From positions 1 through 28,426 of the IMG/VR virus record IMGVR_UViG_3300037261_000049: a stretch of 28,426 bases of DNA; one strand, given 5' to 3'. Positions 6,047 through 12,673 of this stretch are shown here, piece by piece. Below the pieces are notes generated by a model, which saw only the letters and a list, made by a program, of their open reading frames with translations, was not told where the DNA came from and did no database searches. The translations under genes were made by a program, and so were the position numbers. How positions within the stretch are numbered: the stretch's first letter is position 1; each line of letters starts with the position of its first letter. This stretch comes from a virus.

Positions 6047-6330
6047 GAGACATAGACGGTGTAATTGCAAAAAATAAAGAAGTCGGGGGAACATTCTTCA
6101 ACAATCGAACAGTGTTGTATTTTAAATCAAAAGTACTTCCCACAATGTATGGAGATAAATTTTTTATCTCTTATGACGTTGATGAGACGGGTACTAAGGC
6201 ATATGTTATTCGAGAGGTGTTAGAGTCTGGCCGTATCCGTCATGCCGAGGATAGAGGAATGGTGTATTCTACAAAGTCACAAGCGGTAAATGCCATTCGG
6301 TTACTCCTCAATGAGACGGCTAACGTCTAG
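6043..6330 (+). CDS. Hypothetical protein
   Basis: 95 residues (MRDIDGVIAKNKEVGGTFFN...), mixed beta strands with a C-terminal helix. AAGGGAG site 10 bases before the ATG; the start overlaps the preceding small frame. No family recognised; composition (CTA leucine codons, TAGAGG phrases) matches the rest of the 3-7 kb segment. Confidence 0.65.
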   Translation: MRDIDGVIAKNKEVGGTFFNNRTVLYFKSKVLPTMYGDKFFISYDVDETGTKAYVIREVLESGRIRHAEDRGMVYSTKSQAVNAIRLLLNETANV

Positions 6331-6340
6331 GGGAAGTATA

Positions 6341-6365
6341 GGCCGGTAAATACTTTTTATCGGCC
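6341..6365 (+). other. Stem-loop followed by repeat copy 2
   Basis: GGCCGGTAAA / TTTATCGGCC forms a 10-bp stem (one G-U) with a 5-base loop in the gap between genes ending at 6330 and starting at 6393. No U tract follows, so it is unlikely to terminate transcription; mRNA processing or stability is possible. Confidence 0.45.
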
Positions 6366-6380
6366 TAGAATCGAATCCTA
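6362..6380 (+). repeat. Dispersed repeat, copy 2
   Basis: GGCCTAGAATCGAATCCTA, one mismatch from copy 1 at 5978. It reads GLESNP in one frame but lacks a start codon there, so this copy looks like a decayed duplicate or a shared nucleic-acid element. Confidence 0.6.
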
Positions 6381-6392
6381 CGAGGTATCACA

Positions 6393-6554
6393 ATGGAGGA
6401 AGATGACAGTAGAAGTGTTGTAGATGAAAGACAACCATTCCATAGAGTAGACGGCAAATTAATCAGTCAGAGAGAATGGCAGGATAGGCTAAGACTAGCA
6501 GAGGAAGTGTTAGACGCCTTCAAGCGTCAAGCTAGATTAGATCACGAGCTATAG
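6393..6554 (+). CDS. Small hypothetical protein
   Basis: 53 residues, strongly charged (MEEDDSRSVVDERQPFHRVD...), with a helical C-terminal half rich in Arg/Glu. The ACGAGGT site comes directly from repeat copy 2. Unrecognised. Confidence 0.55.
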   Translation: MEEDDSRSVVDERQPFHRVDGKLISQREWQDRLRLAEEVLDAFKRQARLDHEL

Positions 6555-6591
6555 AGAGTAGGCTACAAAACATAATCATAAGGGTATAGAG

Positions 6592-6652
6592 CATAGGGGT
6601 TAGGCCTGATACTAGGGTCTAACCTCTAGGCATGTATACCTAGCCGTACTAT
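6592..6652 (+). promoter_or_regulatory. Structured leader hairpins before the SLOG gene
   Basis: Two hairpins precede a terminator-like stem: about 6594-6603 with 6619-6628 (core GGTTAG/CTAACC, extended with a G-U pair) and 6626-6630/6639-6643 (CTAGG/CCTAG). They share bases around 6626-6628 and so could be mutually exclusive. No promoter fits between them and the gene at 6699. Attenuation or riboregulation is possible; no known riboswitch class recognised. Confidence 0.4.
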
Positions 6653-6685
6653 GGCCCATGCCGTCGAAATGGGCCTATTCTATTT
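6653..6685 (+). terminator. Intrinsic terminator-like stem-loop
   Basis: GGCCCAT (6653-6659) pairs perfectly with ATGGGCC (6669-6675), followed by the T-rich tail TATTCTATTT. It lies only about 14 bases before the start of the next gene, with no promoter in between, so it may be a conditional terminator (attenuator). Confidence 0.55.
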
Positions 6686-6698
6686 GGAGGGATGACAT

Positions 6699-7034
6699 AT
6701 GAAGCTAGCAGTAGTAGGGTCTAGGACGTGGTGTATGTCAATGACGGTTAGTAGAGTGCTGGACGGGTTGTATCCCTCAGAGGTAGTATCAGGTGGTGCC
6801 TTAGGGGTTGATAGCTATGCCGAAGCATGGGCGCATTTACACCTGGTACCTTGCAAAGTGTTTAGGCCAGACTGGCCGAAATATGGCCGGCGCGCCGGGG
6901 CTTTGAGGAATCAACAGATAGTAGATTATTGTGACAAGCTTATAGCCTTTTGGGACGGTAAGTCTAAGGGTACGAAAATATCTATAAGCCTTGCCAAAAC
7001 AGCGGGTAAACTATTGCAGGTGTACTTAGAGTAG
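6699..7034 (+). CDS. SLOG-family protein (YspA/YpsA-like, DUF2493 type)
   Basis: 111 residues forming one compact Rossmann-like domain: MKLAVVGSRTW at the start, VVSGGALGVDSYAEAWA at 29-45, VFRPDWPKYGRRAGALRN at 54-71 and IAFWDGKSKGTKISI at 82-96. These are the signature blocks of the YspA cpYpsA-related SLOG family, which binds nucleotide-derived ligands; phage versions are common but uncharacterised. The GGAGGG site and ATG at 6699 follow a terminator-like stem. It might bind or degrade a nucleotide signal used in host defence; that is inference. Confidence 0.85.
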   Translation: MKLAVVGSRTWCMSMTVSRVLDGLYPSEVVSGGALGVDSYAEAWAHLHLVPCKVFRPDWPKYGRRAGALRNQQIVDYCDKLIAFWDGKSKGTKISISLAKTAGKLLQVYLE

Positions 7035-7105
7035 CTATTAAGACTTGTTAGGTCTAGCAGAGTAGACGTTAAGGGATATTAGCCTTTAAATAGGAGTGTA
7101 GCATT

Positions 7106-7324
7106 ATGCCCATACGAGAAACATTTCTTAACACCGACGTTTACAGATATTTTACCCTACCAAGTTTTGAAATGACGTTTACACAGAAATGTCACAAAAT
7201 GTCACAAAAACGGAGAGGGAATATGAAGGCCAAAAGAACGGAGAGTCCAAATATGGACTTTTTGCGCTCGGGCGGTTTTATTCCACTGGAAACGAAGATG
7301 ATGGTGGATGTCAGGAAACGATAA
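7106..7324 (+). CDS. Hypothetical basic protein
   Basis: 72 residues with AGGAG before the ATG; no recognisable domain. An in-frame ATG at 7223 with a better GGAGAGGG site would give a 33-residue form, so the true start is uncertain. The coding region holds a 10-bp tandem repeat and ends just before the strong promoter at 7334. A competing overlapping frame was judged less likely because it lacks a ribosome site and runs through that promoter. Confidence 0.4.
   Translation: MPIRETFLNTDVYRYFTLPSFEMTFTQKCHKMSQKRRGNMKAKRTESPNMDFLRSGGFIPLETKMMVDVRKR
7187..7206 (+). repeat. Two tandem copies of AAATGTCACA
   Basis: A perfect 10-bp direct repeat, one helical turn per copy, about 130 bases before the promoter at 7334. 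Could be an iteron-like or regulator-binding site, or slippage. Confidence 0.5.
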
Positions 7325-7333
7325 AGATAGGCC

Positions 7334-7361
7334 TTGACAAATTAGCTTCTCATGTTATAAT
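7334..7361 (+). promoter_or_regulatory. Strong sigma70 promoter (extended -10)
   Basis: TTGACA (7334-7339), 16 bases, TG at 7353-7354 and a perfect TATAAT (7356-7361). The start near 7368 leaves a normal leader with AGGAGA before the ATG at 7383. This is the best promoter in the window and drives 7383 onward. Confidence 0.8.
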
Positions 7362-7382
7362 AAATTCACAGGAGAATATTAA

Positions 7383-7568
7383 ATGCGAACAACAGACAAA
7401 ATGGTGTGGAGAAATGTCTCCCTCTTGGCAAAAAGGAGGGGGCGCCTGGGTACTCCCGTCAGTAAACAAGACTTGAAGACAGCTTATAGAATTATACGAG
7501 CTAACGCTATTGTAGATACCATTTTATGGAAGAGGAATTTCATAACAATCGAGGAAACAAATATATGA
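7383..7568 (+). CDS. Small basic hypothetical protein
   Basis: 61 residues, Arg/Lys-rich (MRTTDKMVWRNVSLLAKRRG...), first gene behind the strong promoter at 7334. AGGAGA site; the stop overlaps the next start as ATGA. No family recognised; charge suggests nucleic-acid contact. Confidence 0.6.
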   Translation: MRTTDKMVWRNVSLLAKRRGRLGTPVSKQDLKTAYRIIRANAIVDTILWKRNFITIEETNI

Positions 7569-7783
7569 CACCCTGCTTTAGCGATGCTGATATGAAGCGG
7601 TTGAAGAACAAGCCTCATAATCCTCATGAGGATCGAGCGCAGATCACTCATAGTGATTTAATGTCTCTCCTCGCCCGCCTGGAAGCTGGTGAACGATATA
7701 TTTCGTACCTTGATCCCAAGGTGTGCATTGATCCAGAGGGAAATGAATTACTTCTGGCATGGAGGAAATCATGCGGACGATAG
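7565..7783 (+). CDS. Hypothetical protein
   Basis: 72 residues (MTPCFSDADMKRLKNKPHNP...). The start at 7565 was chosen for the ATGA overlap. A helical centre (ITHSDLMSLLARLEAGERYI) resembles small phage proteins that accompany HNH genes. Its end overlaps the HNH gene. Confidence 0.6.
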   Translation: MTPCFSDADMKRLKNKPHNPHEDRAQITHSDLMSLLARLEAGERYISYLDPKVCIDPEGNELLLAWRKSCGR

Positions 7784-8223
7784 AACAACGGTTTTTTGCG
7801 AAGGTGATTAAAACTCCAAAGTGTTGGGCTTGGATTGGAGCCAAGGGAAGTAACGGATACGGCCAGATGCAGATGGGGCCAAGGAAGCAACAGGCGCACC
7901 GTATCGCATACGAATTATTTGTAGGCCCTATCCCCGAAGGATTAACGATTGACCATATTTGCCGATTCAAAGACTGTGTAAATCCTTCCCATTTGCGAAC
8001 CATGACGATGCTTGAAAATGTGATGGATGGATGCGTCAATGCCAAGAAAGATCATTGTCCGCAAGGCCATAAATACGACGAAGCCAACACGATCCATTAT
8101 CGGACTTTCCGCTATTGCCGCGAATGTAAACGCGCAAAAGACAAAGCCCATCATCTGAAATATCGTGATCGTATTCTTGCCCGTAAAAGAGAAGCCTGGC
8201 GCAAGGCGGCTGGCCGTGAGTAG
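7771..8223 (+). CDS. HNH endonuclease
   Basis: 150 residues. The block NGYGQMQMGPRKQQAHRIAYELF, followed by GLTIDHICRFKDCVNPSHL, is the classic HNH_3 core, with the metal-binding DH pair and the N/H of NPSHL. A C-terminal CPQGHKYD...YCREC zinc motif follows, frequent in homing-type endonucleases. The start at 7771 follows GGAGG; a longer frame from 7759 exists. Free-standing, possibly a homing nuclease that spreads the surrounding segment. Confident on family, not on target. Confidence 0.85.
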   Translation: MRTIEQRFFAKVIKTPKCWAWIGAKGSNGYGQMQMGPRKQQAHRIAYELFVGPIPEGLTIDHICRFKDCVNPSHLRTMTMLENVMDGCVNAKKDHCPQGHKYDEANTIHYRTFRYCRECKRAKDKAHHLKYRDRILARKREAWRKAAGRE

Positions 8224-8452
8224 CCTTCCGAAGTGGGTTGAGAAAGCAGATTGTAACAATGCCCAAGAAGATCCAATCGGATGCAGTATTTTTAAGTTGA
8301 AAGAAGCCCTCTTCATCGCTTGGGAGGCCATGAGCAAATTAGAGCATAGCGATCTTTGTGAATCTGCAAATAATTGTTGCGCTGATGAATGTTTTTGCGG
8401 GTGGCAAGATATTCAGGAAGCCCTACGCCGCATCGAGGAGGTGGGGAAGTGA
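8216..8452 (+). CDS. Hypothetical cysteine-containing protein
   Basis: 78 residues from GTG 8216, overlapping the HNH stop; AAGGCGG precedes the start. Six cysteines, four of them in CCADECFC. The helical end (WQDIQEALRRIEEVGK) overlaps the next gene. Higher G+C by eye than flanking DNA, like its neighbours up to 8882. Confidence 0.55.
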   Translation: MSSLPKWVEKADCNNAQEDPIGCSIFKLKEALFIAWEAMSKLEHSDLCESANNCCADECFCGWQDIQEALRRIEEVGK

Positions 8453-8601
8453 GCGAACAATCGGAAGCGCGTGACGGTTTGCGAAGTTTAAAAGTAATTA
8501 CGCGGGATATTCCAACCATCGAGCTTGAGAGCGTTCTTCAAAAAGCGGGATGGCTCGTTGAATATACGGGTGGGATCATGTTGGTAACAAGGCCGCGATG
8601 A
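8449..8601 (+). CDS. Small hypothetical protein
   Basis: 50 residues from GTG 8449 after GAGGAGGTGGGG. A helix then beta strands (ELESVLQKAGWLVEYTGG). Overlaps both neighbours by 4 bases, indicating coupled translation. Unrecognised. Confidence 0.5.
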   Translation: MSEQSEARDGLRSLKVITRDIPTIELESVLQKAGWLVEYTGGIMLVTRPR

Positions 8602-8882
8602 AAACCGTTGAGGAAGTGGCTGAGGAAATAGAGGGACGCATATTCACGATAGCAACGCAATGGAATGAAGGCATTAAGCCGTGGGACACCGAAGGGATAT
8701 GGAGAATTATCGCCCAAGCCCTCACGGCCTACGGTGACGCATGTGGAATGAAAAGGCATGACAATAGAGACAACGAAGTTCGCGTCGAAGCTTTGGAGGA
8801 AGCGGTGAAGGTGGTTTTGAAGACTTCCATGAAAAATGCTTTAGCAAATGAACTCGTTGAGCACATCCGCGCCCTCAAGTAA
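8598..8882 (+). CDS. Hypothetical helical protein
   Basis: 94 residues, almost wholly helical: EVAEEIEGRIFTIATQWNEG, then IAQALTAYGDACGM and EALEEAVKVVLKTS. The ATG overlaps the previous stop (ATGA). Similar arrangements occur as small cargo genes in phages; function unknown. Last gene of the compositionally distinct block. Confidence 0.6.
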   Translation: MKTVEEVAEEIEGRIFTIATQWNEGIKPWDTEGIWRIIAQALTAYGDACGMKRHDNRDNEVRVEALEEAVKVVLKTSMKNALANELVEHIRALK

Positions 8883-8893
8883 AAGGAGGACTT

Positions 8894-9262
8894 ATGATAA
8901 TAAAACTTATACTACTTGGAGTCCTACAAGTGACTAGCTATTGTCCACGGCCCCAGGAAACAAAACCGGAGTGTACCTCACGCGATCACTGTCGCACTTC
9001 GATAGATGATGGTGTGACACGGTTTGGTGTGGCTGTTTCCCAAGATATGTTAAAAGACGGACGTGTACATTATGGAGATGTACTGTGGATTAGAGGATAC
9101 GGATGGAGAGTAGCTAATGACACAATGAATGCTCGTTATAAAAATAGCATTGACTTAATGGTGATGAAGCATTCAGATGAGAAGCAAATTGGTTTACGCC
9201 ACCTACAGGTTTATGTGGCCAAAGGAGAACCTTATGCTGTACCGGGAGCATCCAAACAGTAA
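8894..9262 (+). CDS. 3D-domain (double-psi beta-barrel) protein
   Basis: 122 residues. After a short hydrophobic N-terminus (IIKLILLGVLQV, possibly a weak signal sequence) comes TSYCP, then GVTRFGVAVSQDML, HYGDVLWI, VANDTMNARYK and SIDLMVM. The three aspartates D62, D76 and D87 match the 3D domain named for conserved aspartates in MltA- and RlpA-related enzymes. Known homologues act on or bind peptidoglycan. Cysteines at 17, 27 and 33 could form a disulfide if exported. An AAAGGAGG site precedes the start. A wall-related role is likely; catalysis is uncertain. Confidence 0.7.
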   Translation: MIIKLILLGVLQVTSYCPRPQETKPECTSRDHCRTSIDDGVTRFGVAVSQDMLKDGRVHYGDVLWIRGYGWRVANDTMNARYKNSIDLMVMKHSDEKQIGLRHLQVYVAKGEPYAVPGASKQ

Positions 9263-9383
9263 GAAGACACCTAGCCGTAAGTCACGTAAAGGGGAAAGAA
9301 ACACAACCTTTATTTATAATTATACTTTAAGACGTAAACTCAATCGTGAGAAACGAGCTTTACAGGTGAATACAGAACAATGA
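9234..9383 (+). CDS. Small highly basic protein
   Basis: 49 residues (MLYREHPNSKKTPSRKSRKG...), more than a quarter Arg/Lys. The start lies inside the 3D gene, in another frame, and is chosen by AAAGGAGA. Likely nucleic-acid-binding by charge; no family recognised. Confidence 0.5.
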   Translation: MLYREHPNSKKTPSRKSRKGERNTTFIYNYTLRRKLNREKRALQVNTEQ

Positions 9384-9450
9384 AAAACGATACGAAAATA
9401 CAGTCTAATATGACTATCTTGTGATCAAAGACGGTGGTAGAAGGAAGAAC

Positions 9451-9933
9451 ATGAGTAATTACGGTCCAGACATGACACCAGCAATGAAAGCAGCTCTTGA
9501 AAAAGAGATTGCGGCTTTCGATAAGAATAAAACGTTGGCTGAAATAGAACGTGAATCTGTCAGTAAACAAAATGATCCTGGATATAGTGAATGGATTGCT
9601 CAACATGGAGAATTCTTCCATCAAGACCGATTAGATGATGTTCGAAAGTATGGTACGTTCTTAGAAGCAGAGCCCGATTTACTCTCAGAAGATGAAGCCG
9701 TAAACTTAACCAAACCTGACCTGCCTGACTATCTTGTTAAGGCTAAACAGGAAATTGACGACCTTCTTTCACACCGAGAGCTTCAAGTTTGGCGTCTAGT
9801 GATGCGGCAAGGAATGACACATGAGAAGGCAGCTAGTCTACTGCATGTTGGTGTTGGGTCGATACGAACGTATCTCCAACGAGCAAAGGCAAAGATAGAG
9901 AAGCATTTTAATCGAGGAGATACACATGAATAA
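9451..9933 (+). CDS. Sigma-region-4-like HTH transcription regulator
   Basis: 160 residues. The C-terminal HTH at about 106-150 (LSHRELQVWRLVMRQGMTHE, then AASLLHVGVGSIRTYLQRAKAKIEKH) closely follows sigma-70 region 4 / LuxR-like layout, where the GSIRTYL helix would contact DNA. The N-terminal half is acidic and lacks region 2, so it is not a complete sigma factor. ArpU-like late regulators in phages have this kind of domain. ATG 9451 was preferred over GTG 9421 because AGAAGGAAG precedes it. A switch to late transcription is a reasonable but untested role. Confidence 0.7.
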   Translation: MSNYGPDMTPAMKAALEKEIAAFDKNKTLAEIERESVSKQNDPGYSEWIAQHGEFFHQDRLDDVRKYGTFLEAEPDLLSEDEAVNLTKPDLPDYLVKAKQEIDDLLSHRELQVWRLVMRQGMTHEKAASLLHVGVGSIRTYLQRAKAKIEKHFNRGDTHE

Positions 9934-10135
9934 GTTACAAGACTACTGGAATAAGATTCAAGATTTTCTAGATATTAGTGGTGATTGTTGGATGGGTGCG
10001 CTGACAGCTACCGCCATTTTCCGTGTAGTGTATGCTGCCTTCGGGCATGTCCCGGTTAATGCAGCTGAGGCCGCAATTTATGGAAGCGCCGTAACGGCTT
10101 TTGCTTATTCAAATCGGGGAGGACCTAAATCATGA
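9926..10135 (+). CDS. Small membrane protein
   Basis: 69 residues with two hydrophobic stretches (about 23-40 and 44-60), rich in Ala/Gly, and a short polar C-terminus. The start overlaps the regulator's end. The layout is like a small holin, but the gene sits far from the lysis-like genes on the other strand, so holin is only one option. Confidence 0.55.
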   Translation: MNKLQDYWNKIQDFLDISGDCWMGALTATAIFRVVYAAFGHVPVNAAEAAIYGSAVTAFAYSNRGGPKS

Positions 10136-10683
10136 GTAACCATTTCAAGATATCATGTGCAGCGATACTGATAGGCACGGTGGCACTTCTGTTTGTCTAT
10201 CACTATCTCTCACAGCATGTGGAGCAGCTGATTCCGGGACTACGACCCCGAGCTGCCACTGTTTTGCCGTTGAAGGATAAGGAATTAGTGAGCTACAATG
10301 AAAAGACCCACACCTTAACAGTACAGACCCCCAATAAGACAGTAACTGAGTATGCTAAGAATCCAATAGTGGAACTGCGTAAGAATGGGGATGTAGTGAT
10401 TGGTCGTCATTTGGCTGGTTTTGAAAATGAATGGTTTATGGGAGTCGGATTAGTCTTATCAGGTCCAAGGTTTTTTGTAGGAGATAACCTTTTACACCTC
10501 AGCCGGTTTGACGTACAAGCTAGTGTAGGGGTTCCGTTTGAGAAGCAAACAGGATTTATACGGCTCTACGCCGGACTAGGCTGGAACTTTTATTCGAATA
10601 CATCGCTTAACTTGTCAGTGAATCCGTTAGCAGCGGCTCAAGCGATTCCTGATGTAGCTTTGTTTCTCAGTACGCGATTCTAA
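10132..10683 (+). CDS. Membrane-anchored or exported protein
   Basis: 183 residues: a hydrophobic segment at about 9-27 (AAILIGTVALLFVYHYL), a helical linker, then a beta-rich C-terminal two thirds with alternating hydrophobic residues (FIRLYAGLGWNFYSNTSLNL) and a terminal phenylalanine. That end resembles outer-membrane or beta-sandwich proteins. It overlaps the previous small membrane protein by 4 bases, so the two may work together at the envelope. Function unknown. Confidence 0.6.
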   Translation: MSNHFKISCAAILIGTVALLFVYHYLSQHVEQLIPGLRPRAATVLPLKDKELVSYNEKTHTLTVQTPNKTVTEYAKNPIVELRKNGDVVIGRHLAGFENEWFMGVGLVLSGPRFFVGDNLLHLSRFDVQASVGVPFEKQTGFIRLYAGLGWNFYSNTSLNLSVNPLAAAQAIPDVALFLSTRF

Positions 10684-10684
10684 T

Positions 10685-10786
10685 TTGCCCTAGCGTAAAG
10701 ACTCGAACGCGCCCTCTATAATGGGTTGGCCGGAGCTGGTGATGCAGTCATCCCTTTACAGGGAACCTGGTAGTCCAGCAGGGCAA
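10685..10786 (+). ncRNA. Second predicted structured RNA element
   Basis: In the 142-bp gap before 10826, TTGCCCT (10685-10691) pairs with AGGGCAA (10780-10786), directly stacked on GCTGG/CCAGC (10735-10739/10775-10779). Inside are TCCCT/AGGGA (10751-10755/10760-10764) and a weaker CCC/GGG stem (10712-10714/10723-10725). CTGG-TAGT-CCAG (10767-10778) is an alternative hairpin. The 7-bp closing stem recalls a tRNA acceptor, but no T-arm, D-arm or anticodon arm fits. It could be a small RNA or a 5' leader control element. Confidence 0.45.
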
Positions 10787-10825
10787 TTAATTTCAACATA
10801 GCACCTCAAAGGAGAAATAAACATC

Positions 10826-11293
10826 ATGTCAACAGCTAGTATAGACCGTCCTCAAACAGTTGAAAGTGTAACAGTCCTTCAGGTGGGCAAGTTCGGAATC
10901 CGGGTCGATGAAAAAAATTGGTACGGAGTGAACGATCCTGTCACGCCTCAACAGTTCGAAGCCGGAGAAGGGTATCGCGTAGCTGTTGTTACATCAAAGA
11001 CCGGTAAGAAGTATATTAGTGAAATCCTTGGGCAAGAAGAGAAACATGTTGCATCAGCACCACCTCAGGCTTCAGTTTCACCGTCAAATCCAAAGCCGTT
11101 AACTTCAACTCCTGTGACGCCATCTAAGTTAGATGAAAAGAGTATTCAGATTCAACGGCAAGGATTGTATCAGGCCGCTCTTCAGTCACCTGTTCTCAGT
11201 CAGTTTGTTACAGGGAATAATGTGACAGAGTATCTTAATCTCGTTCGTGCTGCCGCAGAAGCTGGGATTGCATTCGTTGCGGAACGTCCGTAA
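10826..11293 (+). CDS. OB-fold-like protein, possible ssDNA-binding accessory
   Basis: 155 residues. The N-terminal 15-70 (VTVLQVGKFGIRVDEKNWYG, then FEAGEGYRVAVVTSKTGKKYISEI) is short beta strands with basic and aromatic residues, as in OB folds. A proline/serine linker at about 75-100 leads to a helical C-terminus ending FVAERP. First gene of the replication module, directly before a RecB-like nuclease. SSB-like function is inferred from fold impression and place; the acidic SSB tail is absent. Confidence 0.5.
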   Translation: MSTASIDRPQTVESVTVLQVGKFGIRVDEKNWYGVNDPVTPQQFEAGEGYRVAVVTSKTGKKYISEILGQEEKHVASAPPQASVSPSNPKPLTSTPVTPSKLDEKSIQIQRQGLYQAALQSPVLSQFVTGNNVTEYLNLVRAAAEAGIAFVAERP

Positions 11294-11500
11294 ATGACAA
11301 CAGAAGACTTATGTATGTCTATACTCAAACGGGCCTGTATATATGCCATCCCCCCGTTTGTGTACCCCGGAGGGCATAGTTTCTGTCCAGATATAACCGA
11401 GGCTATCAGACAAGCTTATATCGGCGGGTACAGGGCCGGTAAAGCAGGAGAAGAGCCTGAAGTAGGGGTAATTGAGGATAATACAAATGGCACACTCTGA
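11294..11500 (+). CDS. Small hypothetical protein
   Basis: 68 residues (MTTEDLCMSILKRACIYAIP...), immediately after the preceding stop; its end overlaps the nuclease start. A helix TEAIRQAYIGGYRAGK is similar to short phage proteins of unknown function. Confidence 0.55.
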   Translation: MTTEDLCMSILKRACIYAIPPFVYPGGHSFCPDITEAIRQAYIGGYRAGKAGEEPEVGVIEDNTNGTL

Positions 11501-12128
11501 TACACTAATTGATGGATTGCCTGTTCCATCCGTCACGCAAATTACAGGAATGCTGGCCAAGCCATTCCTCATGGCCTGGTATGGGAAGTACGGAAATAGA
11601 TTGTGTATGCGGAAGCTAAAGGTATCAGGGCAGATTGGGGACCAGTTCCACGACCTTGTGAGTCAAATAGTAAACGGCATCAAAGTGGAGCCATCCACAC
11701 GACGGCTTAAAGGAATGTGTGCTTCATTCAGTGAATGGTGGAAAGAAAATCATTTCGTGCCCGAAGTACAAGAGTTCAAAGTGATTTCCACTAAACATAA
11801 ATACGCAGGAACGTTAGATGCGATAGGCACATTGAATGGAGAGATGGAGTTGGTGTTGCTCGATTGGAAATCTAGCTCAGGTATCTATCCCGAGATGGGA
11901 TATCAACTTGCTGCTTATATGGCGGCATACGCAGAGCAGCAGGGTACTAAGATCACGAAAGGATGGATTATCCAAGTAGACAAGAAACCACCGTATACCC
12001 TTCATACACGATTGTGGGAAGACTTGGATGCAAAGTTTGAATGCTTCTTAGGGTTGTTGAAGGTTTATCAGGATCTTCACCCAGCAAAGCCGCCAAAGGT
12101 CAAGAAGGAAAAGAAAGTTAAGGTATGA
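11487..12128 (+). CDS. PD-(D/E)XK nuclease, RecB/Cas4-like
   Basis: 213 residues from ATG 11487 (GAGGATAA before it; an in-frame start 15 bases earlier is less likely). Motifs in order: GDQFHD with H55; VPEVQEF near 91-97; AGTLDAIG with D111; LLDWKSSS with D126 and K128; and GYQLAAYMAAY with Q140 and Y144. This is the RecB-family order H, E, D, DxK, QxxxY. Such phage exonucleases process DNA ends during replication or recombination. The C-terminus is very lysine-rich. No iron-sulfur cysteine cluster is visible, so it is not a typical Cas4. Confidence 0.85.
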   Translation: MAHSDTLIDGLPVPSVTQITGMLAKPFLMAWYGKYGNRLCMRKLKVSGQIGDQFHDLVSQIVNGIKVEPSTRRLKGMCASFSEWWKENHFVPEVQEFKVISTKHKYAGTLDAIGTLNGEMELVLLDWKSSSGIYPEMGYQLAAYMAAYAEQQGTKITKGWIIQVDKKPPYTLHTRLWEDLDAKFECFLGLLKVYQDLHPAKPPKVKKEKKVKV

Positions 12129-12670
12129 ACACACCGTACTCAGGGGTGATGGTTGATTTGGAAGCAATGTCAACCGATTCTGATGCAGCTATTATCTCAA
12201 TCGGAGCTGTGAAGTTCTGGATCAATGTCAAACAGGAAACATTCACAGAGGATCAACTATTCTATACAGCCGTTAGTCTCAAGAGCAGCCAAGAAGCAGG
12301 ACTTCATATAAAAGCCGATACTGTGCTATGGTGGATGAAACAAGGGCCTGAAGCACGTAACGCCTTTAAGAATCCTGTATCTCTCGTTAGTGCCTTGAAT
12401 GCATTCAGTAGGTTTGTGCCGAAGGATGCTTTTCTCTTCGGAAATGGCGCAAACTACGACAATGTTGTTTTGAGGAATGCGTATAAAGCTGTGAATGTTG
12501 CGTATCCTATATCGTACAAACGAGATGTCTGCTATCGTACTATGTGCAAACTTGACGATGATCCTCCCCCGGCGTTTAAGGGAACGAAGCACAATGCACT
12601 TGATGACGCGTTTTGCCAAACTAGACACCTTATGTGTATCCTTGAAAAAGTGCCATGGGTACGCTTTTAG
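12125..12670 (+). CDS. DEDDh 3'-5' exonuclease (Rv2179c-like)
   Basis: 181 residues. MVDLEAMS places D11 and E13; FGNGANYDNVVL gives D112; and HNALDDA gives H156 and D161, the HxxxxD of DEDDh exonucleases. Sequence flavour (SIGAVKFW...LWWMKQGPEAR) is that of the Rv2179c-like / DnaQ-like group often found in phages. ATGA overlap with the nuclease gene. Substrate may be RNA or DNA; because the polymerase has its own proofreading domain, a separate role such as RNA or end trimming is likely. Confidence 0.85.
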   Translation: MNTPYSGVMVDLEAMSTDSDAAIISIGAVKFWINVKQETFTEDQLFYTAVSLKSSQEAGLHIKADTVLWWMKQGPEARNAFKNPVSLVSALNAFSRFVPKDAFLFGNGANYDNVVLRNAYKAVNVAYPISYKRDVCYRTMCKLDDDPPPAFKGTKHNALDDAFCQTRHLMCILEKVPWVRF

Positions 12671-12673
12671 CCC

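Noticed and set aside
6362-6380. tRNA T-arm (…AATCGAATCC…)
   Set aside because: Only the T-loop-like string is present; no cloverleaf can be built around it and the same string recurs at 5978 inside a possible frame.
7189-7476. 95-residue frame overlapping two other genes
   Set aside because: No ribosome site, runs through the strong promoter at 7334 and into the well-supported gene at 7383.
7644-8337. Minus-strand frames of 131-133 codons opposite the HNH gene
   Set aside because: Antisense to a gene with strong motifs; no ribosome sites and no recognisable domains.
10685-10786. tRNA gene (7-bp acceptor-like closing stem)
   Set aside because: No T-arm with a 7-base loop, no anticodon arm and no D-arm can be placed; the length is about 102 bases.
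11487-12128. True Cas4 (CRISPR adaptation nuclease)
   Set aside because: RecB-like motifs are present, but the four cysteines of the iron-sulfur cluster are not, and no cas1/cas2 neighbours exist.
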